Positions 30,066-38,377 of a stretch of 64,000 nt of DNA are shown here, one piece after another. The position numbers and the translations under genes were made by a program. Positions within the stretch are counted from its first letter, which is position 1, and each line of letters begins with the position of its first letter. The stretch is taken from positions 100,122-164,121 of the forward strand of contig JAPOVK010000062.1 in assembly GCA_026708185.1 (NCBI GenBank), given 5' to 3'. This DNA comes from Gammaproteobacteria bacterium (GTDB lineage Bacteria > Pseudomonadota > Gammaproteobacteria > Pseudomonadales > Azotimanducaceae). Under the pieces are notes generated by a model, which saw nothing but the letters and a program-made list of their open reading frames with translations, did no database searches and was not told the origin of the DNA.

Positions 30066-30535
30066 GCACCGAGATCGAGCGCAAGTTCCTCGTGGCCGAG
30101 CGCGGTGTGATTGCCCATGCCACCGAGCCGCCGGTGGCGATCCGGCAAGCCTACCTGGCCACCGGCAAGACCGCGGTGCGCCTGCGCATCGCCGGGGCGA
30201 GCGCTTGGCTCGGCGTGGTGGGCGTTCGCGCCGGCGAGTCCACGGGCTACGAGTACAGCGTGCCCGTCGCCGATGCACGCGAGATGATCGAACGGCTGGC
30301 GGTGACACCCGTAGTCGAGAAGGACCGCTACCGCATCGACGACGAGGCGGCGTGGACCATCGATGTGTTCAAGGGAGACAACGCCCCGCTGATGCTCGCA
30401 GAGATCACCCATCGGTCCCGGGTCGAGAAGCTGCCGAGACCTGAGTGGCTCGGTGACGACGTCTCGCACGACCTGCGCTACCAGAACGTCTACCTTGCGC
30501 TGCATCCCTACTCATCGTGGAGGCACGATGGCTGA
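30062..30535 (+). CDS. CYTH domain protein, probable inorganic triphosphatase/adenylate-cyclase-like
   Basis: A 157-residue triphosphate-tunnel protein. It begins with the signature EIERKFLV and shows alternating charged strands (AVRLRIAG, YEYSVPV, KDRYRI, WTIDVFKG, LAEITH, DLRYQN) as in bacterial TTM/CYTH proteins, which mostly cleave tripolyphosphate. It overlaps cmoB by four bases and the following gene by eight, so the three are translationally coupled. Confidence 0.85.
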   Translation: MSTEIERKFLVAERGVIAHATEPPVAIRQAYLATGKTAVRLRIAGASAWLGVVGVRAGESTGYEYSVPVADAREMIERLAVTPVVEKDRYRIDDEAAWTIDVFKGDNAPLMLAEITHRSRVEKLPRPEWLGDDVSHDLRYQNVYLALHPYSSWRHDG

Positions 30536-30920
30536 AATCGTCTCGAACCTGCTCGCACCGTGGACCTTCCGTTTCCGCGGTCGGACCGCCATGATCCTGG
30601 CCATCGTCGAGCGATTCGTGGAAGAGCCGAACAAGGGCTTGGCGCCGACGCACATCGCACGCGAGGCCGGGCTGCCCATCTACGACGTGGTGAAAACGCT
30701 GCGGCGCACACCGGAACTGTTCGTCAAGCTGCCGGGCCGTGGCGACGGCATCACGCGCTACCGGCTGGCATCGTCCGTCGCCGCCCGTGGCGAGGAGCAG
30801 ATCGTGGCGCTGGTGCAGCGCAACGCGCGTCGCGAGACCTGGCTTTTCTACGCGTTGCTCCTGTTGGCGGGCCTGCTGGTGACGGTTGTGCTCATGGTCT
30901 TCGTGCCGACGCTCCTTTAA
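30528..30920 (+). CDS. Winged-helix protein with C-terminal membrane anchor
   Basis: A 130-residue protein of unknown function. Residues about 18-75 look like a winged helix-turn-helix (AMILAIVERFVEEPNKGLAPTHIAREAGLPIYDVVKTLRRTPELFVKLPGR style). Residues about 104-126 are one hydrophobic helix at the very C-terminus. The start overlaps the CYTH gene by eight bases and has a GGAGG ribosome site. A membrane-tethered DNA-binding regulator is one possible reading. Confidence 0.65.
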   Translation: MAEIVSNLLAPWTFRFRGRTAMILAIVERFVEEPNKGLAPTHIAREAGLPIYDVVKTLRRTPELFVKLPGRGDGITRYRLASSVAARGEEQIVALVQRNARRETWLFYALLLLAGLLVTVVLMVFVPTLL

Positions 30921-30922
30921 CG

Positions 30923-32041
30923 ATGCCGGAGCAACTGACCGACGATCTGGCGGCCCTGCGCGATCGCGTCGACGCCATGGCCCGAGACGTGCTCGTGCCG
31001 CTGCGCGACGACGCCTCGCTCGAGCCTAGGGAACGCGCGGCGCGGGCTCGCCAGGCATCGAAGGACGCGGGTGTCTTCACGATGACGCAGCCCACGGAGT
31101 TCGGCGGCTCCGGCGCATCGCTACTCGCCCTGACGGTCGTGCGCGACACGCTCGGCAGCCACAACGTCGGCCACCTCGGCGGCCTTTTCGGCCCGGGGCC
31201 CGGCGTGCTGGCTGGTGTCGACGAGCCGCTCAAGAGCGCCTACCTCGCGCCGGTGCTCGCTGGCGAAAAGCGCGGCGCGTTCGGATTCACCGAACCGGAC
31301 GGCGCCGAGCGGGCAACCTGGGCGCGCATCGACGGTGACGACCTCGTGGTCAACGGTCAGAAGTCCTATGTCACGGGCGGTGCGGACGCGGATTTCGTCA
31401 ACGTGTTGGTCGACGTGGAGGGTCGCGGTCCGGCCATGGTGGTCATCGACCGCGACGCGCCGGGCGTAGAGGTCGTGCGCACGTTCGCGTCGATGGACGG
31501 CAGCCATCACGCCTACATGGAGTTCCGCGATGTACGCGTGCCGGCGGGGCACATCATCGGCGAGGCGGGGCGGGGCATGCCGCGCGCATTGCGCCAGATC
31601 GGCGACACGCGCCTCGCATTCGCGGCGGAAAGCGTGGGCTTGGCCCGCTGGGTCATCGATTTCGTCACGGAATACATCCAGCGCCCGCATCGCAGCGGCA
31701 CGCCCCTCGGCGACCGCGAGGGCGTCCGATTGCGCTACGCCGACATGCGGATCCGCGCCTACGCGGCGCGCAGCATGGTCTATCGCACGGCACGCCTCGG
31801 CGACGCGGGCGAGAACATCGTCAACGAGGGCATCGCGTCGAAGGTCTTCGCCACCGAGGCGGTCGGCGACATCGTCGACGCCGGCATTCAACTCGTCGGC
31901 GGGATCGCGCTGCGCACGGGGCATCCGTTGGAGGAACTGTACCGGCGAGTACGATCGATGCGCTTGGCCGAGGGTGCCAGCGACGTGCTGCGACTGAACC
32001 TCGTGCGCGGGCGGCTCGAACTGGAAAAGGGCCGGATCTGA
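30923..32041 (+). CDS. Acyl-CoA dehydrogenase family protein
   Basis: A 372-residue FAD enzyme that introduces a double bond into an acyl-CoA. Landmarks are FTMTQPTEFGGSG, GAFGFTEPDGAERATWARIDGDDLVVNGQKSYVTGGADADF, and the C-terminal GIASKVFATEAVGDIVDAGIQLVGG with ELYRRVRSMRLAEGASDVLRL. The start ATG lies two bases after the preceding stop, so translation is likely coupled. The catalytic base and substrate chain length cannot be assigned safely. Confidence 0.9.
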   Translation: MPEQLTDDLAALRDRVDAMARDVLVPLRDDASLEPRERAARARQASKDAGVFTMTQPTEFGGSGASLLALTVVRDTLGSHNVGHLGGLFGPGPGVLAGVDEPLKSAYLAPVLAGEKRGAFGFTEPDGAERATWARIDGDDLVVNGQKSYVTGGADADFVNVLVDVEGRGPAMVVIDRDAPGVEVVRTFASMDGSHHAYMEFRDVRVPAGHIIGEAGRGMPRALRQIGDTRLAFAAESVGLARWVIDFVTEYIQRPHRSGTPLGDREGVRLRYADMRIRAYAARSMVYRTARLGDAGENIVNEGIASKVFATEAVGDIVDAGIQLVGGIALRTGHPLEELYRRVRSMRLAEGASDVLRLNLVRGRLELEKGRI

Positions 32042-32051
32042 GCGGGTGCGC

Positions 32052-32069
32052 GCGGACCGGTAGGTCCGC
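32052..32069. terminator. Hairpin after the acyl-CoA dehydrogenase gene
   Basis: GCGGACC / GGTA / GGTCCGC forms a perfect 7-bp stem beginning 11 bases after the stop codon. There is no T-run, so this is only a possible transcript end. Confidence 0.4.
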
Positions 32070-32130
32070 CACGTCCACGTCCGCATTCCGGTGTCCTACG
32101 ACGTCCGAAGCGGGTCGAGCCCCGCGTACC

Positions 32131-32154
32131 TTGAGGGGCGCAGTCCCCTACAAC
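32131..32154. repeat. GTAG-headed palindrome; supplies the stop of the PhyH gene
   Basis: On the minus strand GTTGTAG is followed by AGGGG / ACTGCG / CCCCT. The TAG is the stop codon of the dioxygenase gene. The same GTTGTAG head plus hairpin occurs at 44124-44155. GTAG before a hairpin is also the classic head of REP elements. Confidence 0.5.
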
Positions 32155-32927
32155 ATGATCGACGGGTACTGCGCCGACCGCGTGCCAGGTATGGGATGGT
32201 TGTCCGCAGCGTGGTAGGTGAACACCAGCGACAGCTTGACGGCATCGGTGTCGTTGCGTCCCGCGGCATGGAACAACCGGCTTGAGAACAGCAGCACGTC
32301 GCCGGCGGCCAGTTCGAGCGTGATGGCCTGCTCGATCAGCGCTCGGTTCTCGGCGAGATCGGGGCGCAGGAACAGGTCGCGGTCGAGCCGGCCGCGGTCG
32401 AGGTCCAACCGGTGGCTGCCGGGGATCACCATCAGCGCACCGTTGGCGGCCGTCTCCGTCCCCAGCGCCAGCCACAGCGACACCAGATCCGGGCGGTCGA
32501 ACGACCAGTAGCGCACGTCCTGGTGCCACAACGTGGCGCTCGAGTAGCCGGGGTGCTTGGTCATAACGCAGTTGTGATGGCATTGGGACAGGCAAGGCTC
32601 GTTACCCAATAGTTGCCGCAGTACGGCGCCGAGGTCGCTTCGCGTGGCGAACTGACGGAACGCGGCATCGCGCGAGTAGGCGTGAAGCAGTCGCCGGGGC
32701 GTGGTCCCGCCGGCGTCGTTGCGTGAGCGCGGCGCGCCCGGATAGCCGACATCGGCTTCGAACTCCGCCGGCCCGACGAGCGGTTCGAGATCGCGCCGGG
32801 CCAGATCCGCAAGGAGGTTGCACTGCTCGGCGGACGCGAACTCGTGGAGTACGACGTAGCCGTCCCGCCGGTAACGGGCACTCGGCAGCGCGTAGGGATC
32901 TGGATCGGGGGGGGACCGGGTCGTCAC
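32148..32927 (-). CDS. Phytanoyl-CoA dioxygenase (PhyH) family protein
   Basis: A 259-residue Fe(II)/2-oxoglutarate oxygenase, shorter than the other two in the window. The metal-binding H-x-D is in TLWHQDVRYW, the distal histidine in SSRLFHAAGRNDTD, with a VIPGSHRLDLDRG segment in between. It is divergently transcribed from the RND efflux genes, about 107 bases away. The substrate is unknown. The stop codon lies in a GTAG-headed repeat. Confidence 0.88.
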   Translation of the reverse strand: MTTRSPPDPDPYALPSARYRRDGYVVLHEFASAEQCNLLADLARRDLEPLVGPAEFEADVGYPGAPRSRNDAGGTTPRRLLHAYSRDAAFRQFATRSDLGAVLRQLLGNEPCLSQCHHNCVMTKHPGYSSATLWHQDVRYWSFDRPDLVSLWLALGTETAANGALMVIPGSHRLDLDRGRLDRDLFLRPDLAENRALIEQAITLELAAGDVLLFSSRLFHAAGRNDTDAVKLSLVFTYHAADNHPIPGTRSAQYPSIML

Positions 32928-33034
32928 GACGAAAAAAGTGTTTCCATTTCTTGCGTGGGTGCGCTACTGTGGACCGCTAACGTTACCTTTGGTAGCACTC
33001 GCGCAGCAAGCGGGCGGCTGCCGCGACCGGACCC

Positions 33035-34192
33035 ATGCGCTGGCTCAAAATCGTTCTGCCCATCGCCATCATCGGGGGCGCCATTTTGGTCGCAATGCAG
33101 ATCATTGCGGCACGTCCCGAGGTCGAGCGAATCGCTGCGCCGCCGCCCACGCTGCTCGTGCAGGTCGCCGTAGCGGAACGCGAGCCGGTGACCTTTACCG
33201 TGCACTCGCAGGGCGTCGTCACGCCGCGCACACGGACCACCCTGGTAAGCGAGGTCTCCGGGCAGATTGCCGAGGTCTCGCCCGCCTTCGTGAGCGGCGG
33301 ATTCTTCAACGCCGGCGACGTGCTGGTGCGCATCGATCCGCGGCACTACCAGACCGCCTTCAAACGCGCTCGTTCGGAAGTGGCCAAGGCGCGCACCAAG
33401 GTGGCCACTGAGCATGCCCTCGCCGGCTACGCATACCAGGATTGGCAGCGCTTGCGCGAGCTCAACGCCGCGGCGTCTCGTCCGGCTTCGGACCTCGCGC
33501 TGCGCAAGCCGCAACTGGCCGAGGCCGTGGCTGCCCTGGAGTTCGCCGAGGCGGACTTGGAGAAGGCCACGGAAGACTTGGACCGCACTGTGATCCGGGC
33601 GCCCTACGACGGCATGGTGCGCGAGAAGCGCGCCGACGTCGGCCAGTACGTCAACGTCGGCGCGCAACTCGCCGAGACCTTCGCAACCGACTACGCCGAG
33701 GTCCGTCTGCCCTTGCCGCAGGTGGATCTGCAGTACCTGGACTTGCCGGGCCCGGGCAGCGAGACGTTCCTGCCCGTCGAACTTAGCGCCGACATCGGCG
33801 GCGTTCGACGAACATGGCACGGGCGCATCGTCCGCTCCGAAGGAGTCTTCGACGCCGAGAGCCGCGTTTTGCACGTCGTGGCCCAAGTAAACGACCCCTA
33901 TGGCCAGACTGGGAACAGTGACGAGCCCTTGCGGATCGGCACCTTCGTGACCGCAGAGATCGAAGGTCGCGACGGCGGCGACATGTTCGTCATCCCGCGC
34001 CACTCGCTGCAGCGTGGCGAGACGTTGTGGCTGGTGGGCGAGGACATGGCGATACAGCCGCGCCTCCTCGAGATCGTCCGCGCGGACGAGCGGTTCTCCT
34101 ACGTTGCGAACGGCCTCGCCGACGGTGAACGCTACACCGTGACGCCACCCGAACAACCGCTGCCCGGGATGCTGGTCCGCGTCAATGAGTGA
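33035..34192 (+). CDS. RND efflux periplasmic adaptor (membrane fusion protein)
   Basis: A 385-residue adaptor with an N-terminal membrane anchor (WLKIVLPIAIIGGAILVAMQIIA). The lipoyl halves are VSEVSGQIAEVSPAFVSGGFFNAGDVLVRID and TVIRAPYDGMVREKRADVGQYVNVG, with a coiled-coil hairpin between them. The C-terminal membrane-proximal part reads VIPRHSLQRGETLWLV. It overlaps the pump gene by eight bases. No outer-membrane channel gene is adjacent, so a TolC-like partner must come from elsewhere. Confidence 0.92.
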   Translation: MRWLKIVLPIAIIGGAILVAMQIIAARPEVERIAAPPPTLLVQVAVAEREPVTFTVHSQGVVTPRTRTTLVSEVSGQIAEVSPAFVSGGFFNAGDVLVRIDPRHYQTAFKRARSEVAKARTKVATEHALAGYAYQDWQRLRELNAAASRPASDLALRKPQLAEAVAALEFAEADLEKATEDLDRTVIRAPYDGMVREKRADVGQYVNVGAQLAETFATDYAEVRLPLPQVDLQYLDLPGPGSETFLPVELSADIGGVRRTWHGRIVRSEGVFDAESRVLHVVAQVNDPYGQTGNSDEPLRIGTFVTAEIEGRDGGDMFVIPRHSLQRGETLWLVGEDMAIQPRLLEIVRADERFSYVANGLADGERYTVTPPEQPLPGMLVRVNE

Positions 34193-37100
34193 CCAGGCGG
34201 CGGTCCGTCCCGAGGACGAAGTCCACGGTCTGATCGGCTGGTTCGCGCAGAACCACGTCGCGGCGAATCTGATGATGTTCGCCATCATCATCGGCGGCAT
34301 CGTCGGCGTCTTCATCCTCAAGAAGGAGACGTTCCCCGAGTTCCAGTCCAACATGATCCAGATCCAGGTGCCTTATCTCGGCGCGGCACCCGAGGAGGTC
34401 GAGAAGGCTGTCGTCGTGCGCATCGAGGAAGCCATCGAATCCATCGAGGGCATTCACGAGGTTTCGTCGACGGCCAGCGAAGGCGTGGCCAGCGTCCGGG
34501 TCGAGCTCAGGGAGGGCTTCGAGATCCCCGAGATGACCGACAAGCTAAAACTCGCCATCGACGGCATCTCGACGTTCCCGAACGAGACCGAGCGGCCGAT
34601 GATCTCCGAGTTCCGGTTCATGCAGGGGGTGGTCAACATTCAACTGGCCGGCGATCTCGACGAGGCCACCATGAAGGAACTCGCCGACACGATCCGGGAA
34701 GAGGTCGTGGCGCTGCCGGACGTCTCGTCGGCCGAGGTCATGGGATCGCGGCCGTTCGAGATATCGGTCGAGATCTCCGAGAGCGCATTGCGCCAGTACG
34801 GGCTGACACTCGACGGCGTGGCACAGGTGATCCGGCGCTGGTCGCTAGACTTGCCGGGCGGCGCGATCCGCTCCGCGGCCGGCGACATCCGGTTGCGTGC
34901 CACGGGCCAGGCCTACACCGGGCAGGAGTTCAAGGACATCGTGCTGCTGACGCGGCCGGATGGAACGCGCATACACCTCGGCGACGTGGCGACGATCCGC
35001 GATGGCTTCGCTGAAACAGAGAGCTACTCGTTCTTCGACGGCAAGCGCTCCTTCGGCATCAACGTCTCGGCGACTGAGGACGAGAACCCGATCGATGTGA
35101 GCGCCGCTGTGCGGGCCTACGTCGAAGAGCGGAACGCCACGTTGCCTCCCGAGGCGCAGATGACGGTTTGGGCGGACACTTCGGTGTTCCTGGAAGGCCG
35201 CCTGACCATGATGCTCAAGAACATGGCGCTCGCCGCGGTCCTCGTCCTCGTGATCCTCGGCATCTTCCTGCATTTGAAAATCGCCCTGTGGGTGATCCTG
35301 GGCATGGCCGTGGCGTTCTTGGGCGCGTTCATGATGATGCCGCTGCCGCTGGTGGACGTCTCGATCAACATCATGAGCCTGTTCGCCTTCATCCTCGTCC
35401 TGGGCGTGGTGGTGGATGACGCGATCATCATCGCGGAGAGTTCGTACGCCGAGACCGAGCGCAAGGGCTACACCTTGCCGAACATCGTCCGTGGCGCGCA
35501 GCGCGTGGCGGTGCCGGCGACATTCGGCGTGCTGACGACGATCATGGCGTTCCTGCCCATGCTGTTCCAGACGGGACGCACGTCCGCCTTCGCCGGTGCG
35601 ATCGCTTGGGTGGTCATCCTGTGCCTTGCCTTCTCGCTCGTCGAGAGCAAGCTCATCCTGCCGTCGCACCTCGCGATCATGCGCTCGTCTCACGGCTCTA
35701 GGCGCGGCTTTGCCGATTGGGCGGGAACGAAGCTCATGTGGTTCGTCAGCCATGTCTACAGCCCGCTACTGAAGCGTGCCATCGAGCACCGCTGGACCAC
35801 CGTCGCCAGTTTCATCGGGATCGCCATCCTCATGATCGGCCTTGTACTCGGCGGCTTTGTTCGTGTCGTGTTCTTCCCGGAGATGGAGGCGGATTTCGTC
35901 TCCGCGACCGTGCAGATCCAGGAAGGCGCCCCGGAGAGCCTGATCAAGAGCATCGTCGAGCAGATGGACGCCGGACTCAGGGCCGTCAACGAGGAACTCA
36001 AGGAGGAGTACGACCTCGACTACGACGTCGTCGAGCACTCGTTCGGCTCCATACAAGGGGGCAATTCCGCCCGCTTCCAGGTTCAATTGGTCGAGGGCGA
36101 GACGCGCGACGTCAGCCCGAAGGAAGTCGAGAGACGCTGGCGTGGGAAAATCGGCGACATCGCCGGTACCGAGGAACTTAGGTTCTCCTCCAGCATGCGT
36201 ATGAGCAGCGGCGCGCCGGTCTCGTTCCGCCTGTCCGGTCGCGACTACCGCCAGGTCGAGGCAGCCGCCGACGAACTGGCCGATCATCTACGCAACTACG
36301 ACGGGCTCTACGAAATCGAGAGTTCAGCGAACGTCGGTCCGGAGGAAGTCAAGCTCGAGGTCCGCCCTGAGGCGGAGGCGCTGGGCGTCACGTTGGCCGA
36401 TCTGGCCGGCCAGGTCCGCCAAGCGTTCTATGGCGCCGAAGCGCAACGCATCCAACGCGGTGACTCGGAGGTCCGGGTCATGGTGCGCTATCCGCGCAGC
36501 GAGCGGGTCTCGATCGGCAACCTCGAGAACATGTGGATTCGCCTGCCAGACGGTCGGGAGCTACCGTTCAACGCGGTCGCCGACTACAAGCTCGAGCGCG
36601 GCTACAACTCGATCCGTCGCATCAACAGTCGACGCACGGTCTCCGTCGAGGCGAACGCCAACACCAGCATGGTCGAGCCGGGTGCCGTCATGGCTGCCGT
36701 TCGGAACACGATCATCCCGGAAATGAGCGCGCGCTATCCGGGGGTCGAATTCGGCCTCGGCACCTCGGCGCTGGAACAAGCTTCCTCGGTGATCGAGATG
36801 CTTCTCGGCTTCGGCGCGGCGTTGATCGGCATCTACGTGCTGATGGCGATTCCCCTCAAGTCCTACCTGCAGCCGCTGATGATCATGATGGTCATTCCGT
36901 TCGGCCTGATCGGAGCGGTGATCGGACACTGGATTTGCGGCATCGCCATGAATGCCATTTCGGCGCTGGGCTTCTTCGCGCTCGCCGGCGTGGTGGTGAA
37001 CGACAGCCTGATCCTCGTGCACTACATCAATCGTCGGGTTTCGGAAGGCGTGCCCACCATTGCCGCGGCCATCGAGGCGGGCATGGTGCGTTTCCGACCG

Positions 37101-37355
37101 ATCCTCCTGACCTCGCTGACGACCTTTTGCGGCCTGGTGCCCATCGTGGCGGAGCGCTCCATGCACGCGCAGATGGTGAAACCGATGGCCATTTCGCTGG
37201 CGTTCGGCATCCTGTTCGCGACCGGGATCACCTTGCTGCTAATCCCGAGCCTCTACGCGATTCAGGCGAGCCTACGCGAGTTCGTCACGGGCAGGGCGAG
37301 CCACGCAGCACCGCTCACGGCGCCAGCGACCGCTCGAGGATCGGCGCTCCGTTGA
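34185..37355 (+). CDS. RND family efflux permease (AcrB/MexB superfamily)
   Basis: A 1056-residue proton-driven inner-membrane pump with two repeats of six membrane helices and two large periplasmic loops. The proton-relay pair is in LGVVVDDAIIIAES; the second half has GVVVNDSLILVHYIN and FRPILLTSLTTFCGLVPI. The length is typical (about 1040). Substrates are unknown; the family covers drugs, bile acids, lipids and other amphiphiles. The end overlaps a small convergent gene by 41 bases. Confidence 0.95.
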   Translation: MSDQAAVRPEDEVHGLIGWFAQNHVAANLMMFAIIIGGIVGVFILKKETFPEFQSNMIQIQVPYLGAAPEEVEKAVVVRIEEAIESIEGIHEVSSTASEGVASVRVELREGFEIPEMTDKLKLAIDGISTFPNETERPMISEFRFMQGVVNIQLAGDLDEATMKELADTIREEVVALPDVSSAEVMGSRPFEISVEISESALRQYGLTLDGVAQVIRRWSLDLPGGAIRSAAGDIRLRATGQAYTGQEFKDIVLLTRPDGTRIHLGDVATIRDGFAETESYSFFDGKRSFGINVSATEDENPIDVSAAVRAYVEERNATLPPEAQMTVWADTSVFLEGRLTMMLKNMALAAVLVLVILGIFLHLKIALWVILGMAVAFLGAFMMMPLPLVDVSINIMSLFAFILVLGVVVDDAIIIAESSYAETERKGYTLPNIVRGAQRVAVPATFGVLTTIMAFLPMLFQTGRTSAFAGAIAWVVILCLAFSLVESKLILPSHLAIMRSSHGSRRGFADWAGTKLMWFVSHVYSPLLKRAIEHRWTTVASFIGIAILMIGLVLGGFVRVVFFPEMEADFVSATVQIQEGAPESLIKSIVEQMDAGLRAVNEELKEEYDLDYDVVEHSFGSIQGGNSARFQVQLVEGETRDVSPKEVERRWRGKIGDIAGTEELRFSSSMRMSSGAPVSFRLSGRDYRQVEAAADELADHLRNYDGLYEIESSANVGPEEVKLEVRPEAEALGVTLADLAGQVRQAFYGAEAQRIQRGDSEVRVMVRYPRSERVSIGNLENMWIRLPDGRELPFNAVADYKLERGYNSIRRINSRRTVSVEANANTSMVEPGAVMAAVRNTIIPEMSARYPGVEFGLGTSALEQASSVIEMLLGFGAALIGIYVLMAIPLKSYLQPLMIMMVIPFGLIGAVIGHWICGIAMNAISALGFFALAGVVVNDSLILVHYINRRVSEGVPTIAAAIEAGMVRFRPILLTSLTTFCGLVPIVAERSMHAQMVKPMAISLAFGILFATGITLLLIPSLYAIQASLREFVTGRASHAAPLTAPATARGSALR

Positions 37356-37590
37356 TTGTCACCTGCAGTTGACGAGTGCTGCGAAAGTACCGCGCCTCGA
37401 CGTAGTGGTGCTCCTCCCAGTCGAGTTCCACGTTTGTCCACACGTACAGGGGATCCCGGGGCGACGGGTCGCGGCGCTTGCGCAGGCAGCCGTCGAGCCA
37501 CAGCTCGAGCCCGTCGTCGTCTGCGATGACGATGCTGAAAGCCCTGTGGCGGTGGGGGATGTCGAACCGGTGGGGCATGCGGTGGCGCAT
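37315..37590 (-). CDS. Conserved small protein of unknown function
   Basis: A 91-residue soluble protein rich in beta-strand-like and charged segments (HRAFSIVIADDDGLELWLDG, CLRKRRDPSPRDPLYVWTNVELDWEEHHYVEARYF). The strongly patterned PLYVWTNVELDWEEHHYVEARY core looks conserved rather than random. Its 5' end overlaps the start of the DUF3750 gene on the other strand, and its 3' end overlaps the RND gene, so it is squeezed between both. Function unknown. Confidence 0.65.
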   Translation of the reverse strand: MRHRMPHRFDIPHRHRAFSIVIADDDGLELWLDGCLRKRRDPSPRDPLYVWTNVELDWEEHHYVEARYFRSTRQLQVTINGAPILERSLAP

Positions 37591-38377
37591 TCTAACCCCC
37601 CGTCCCCCGAGTAGAGCGAAGCGTGCGGTCAGGATCGTGGCCTGGTTGCTTGTCGCCGTCTTCGTCTTGCCCGCCGTGGTTGCCTTCGCGTTCAGGCTCG
37701 CCACCGAGCGCCCGCATTGGAGCGACGCGGATCACGGTGCGACCGGATATGCGCCGTCGCCTACCGATACGCCCGAAGCGGTGGTTCAGATCTATGCGGC
37801 GCGAACTTGGGGACTACGCGGCAGCGTGGCCGTGCACACTTGGATTGCGACCAAACGGCCCGGCGACGATCGCTACCGCCGCCACGAGGTGATCGGCTGG
37901 CGACTCTACCGAACCGGGTCCGCCCTCGCGCAGCGTGATGGTTCGCCGGACGACCAGTGGTTTTCCAACCGGCCGATCCTGCTGCTCGACCGGCGGGGTG
38001 ACGGTGCCGCGGGCCTGATCGACCGCATTGAAGCCGCGATCGACGAATACCCCTATGCGCGCGAGTACCGGACCTGGCCAGGTCCGAACAGCAATACGTT
38101 CACGGCCTACGTTGGCCGGCGCGTGCCGGAGCTGGGTCTGCAGCTCCCACCGACCGCGATCGGCAAGGACTATCTGGCCGATGGCGCGTGGATCGGGAAA
38201 CCCCCGAGCGGCCGTGGCGTGCAGTTCTCCGTACTGGGCCTCGCGGGCATCATCGCATCGCCACGGGAAGGGGTCGAGGTGAACCTGCTCGGGCTGTCGG
38301 CGGGGGTCGGCGCCAAGCCATTCGGTGTCAAGTTGCCCGGACTTGGGGCTTTGCCGCAGAGGACTGTCGATGGCTGA
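37577..38377 (+). CDS. DUF3750 family membrane-anchored protein
   Basis: A 266-residue protein with one N-terminal membrane helix (VAWLLVAVFVLPAVVAFAF) and a periplasmic domain. The segments AARTWGLRGSVAVHTWIA, DRIEAAIDEYPY and WPGPNSNTFTAYVGRRVPELGLQLPPTAIGKDY are typical of DUF3750. The ATG at 37577 overlaps the start of the minus-strand gene by 14 bases; a GTG at 37637 would avoid the overlap. It overlaps the following permease gene by eight bases. Function unknown. Confidence 0.8.
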   Translation: MRWRILTPRPPSRAKRAVRIVAWLLVAVFVLPAVVAFAFRLATERPHWSDADHGATGYAPSPTDTPEAVVQIYAARTWGLRGSVAVHTWIATKRPGDDRYRRHEVIGWRLYRTGSALAQRDGSPDDQWFSNRPILLLDRRGDGAAGLIDRIEAAIDEYPYAREYRTWPGPNSNTFTAYVGRRVPELGLQLPPTAIGKDYLADGAWIGKPPSGRGVQFSVLGLAGIIASPREGVEVNLLGLSAGVGAKPFGVKLPGLGALPQRTVDG

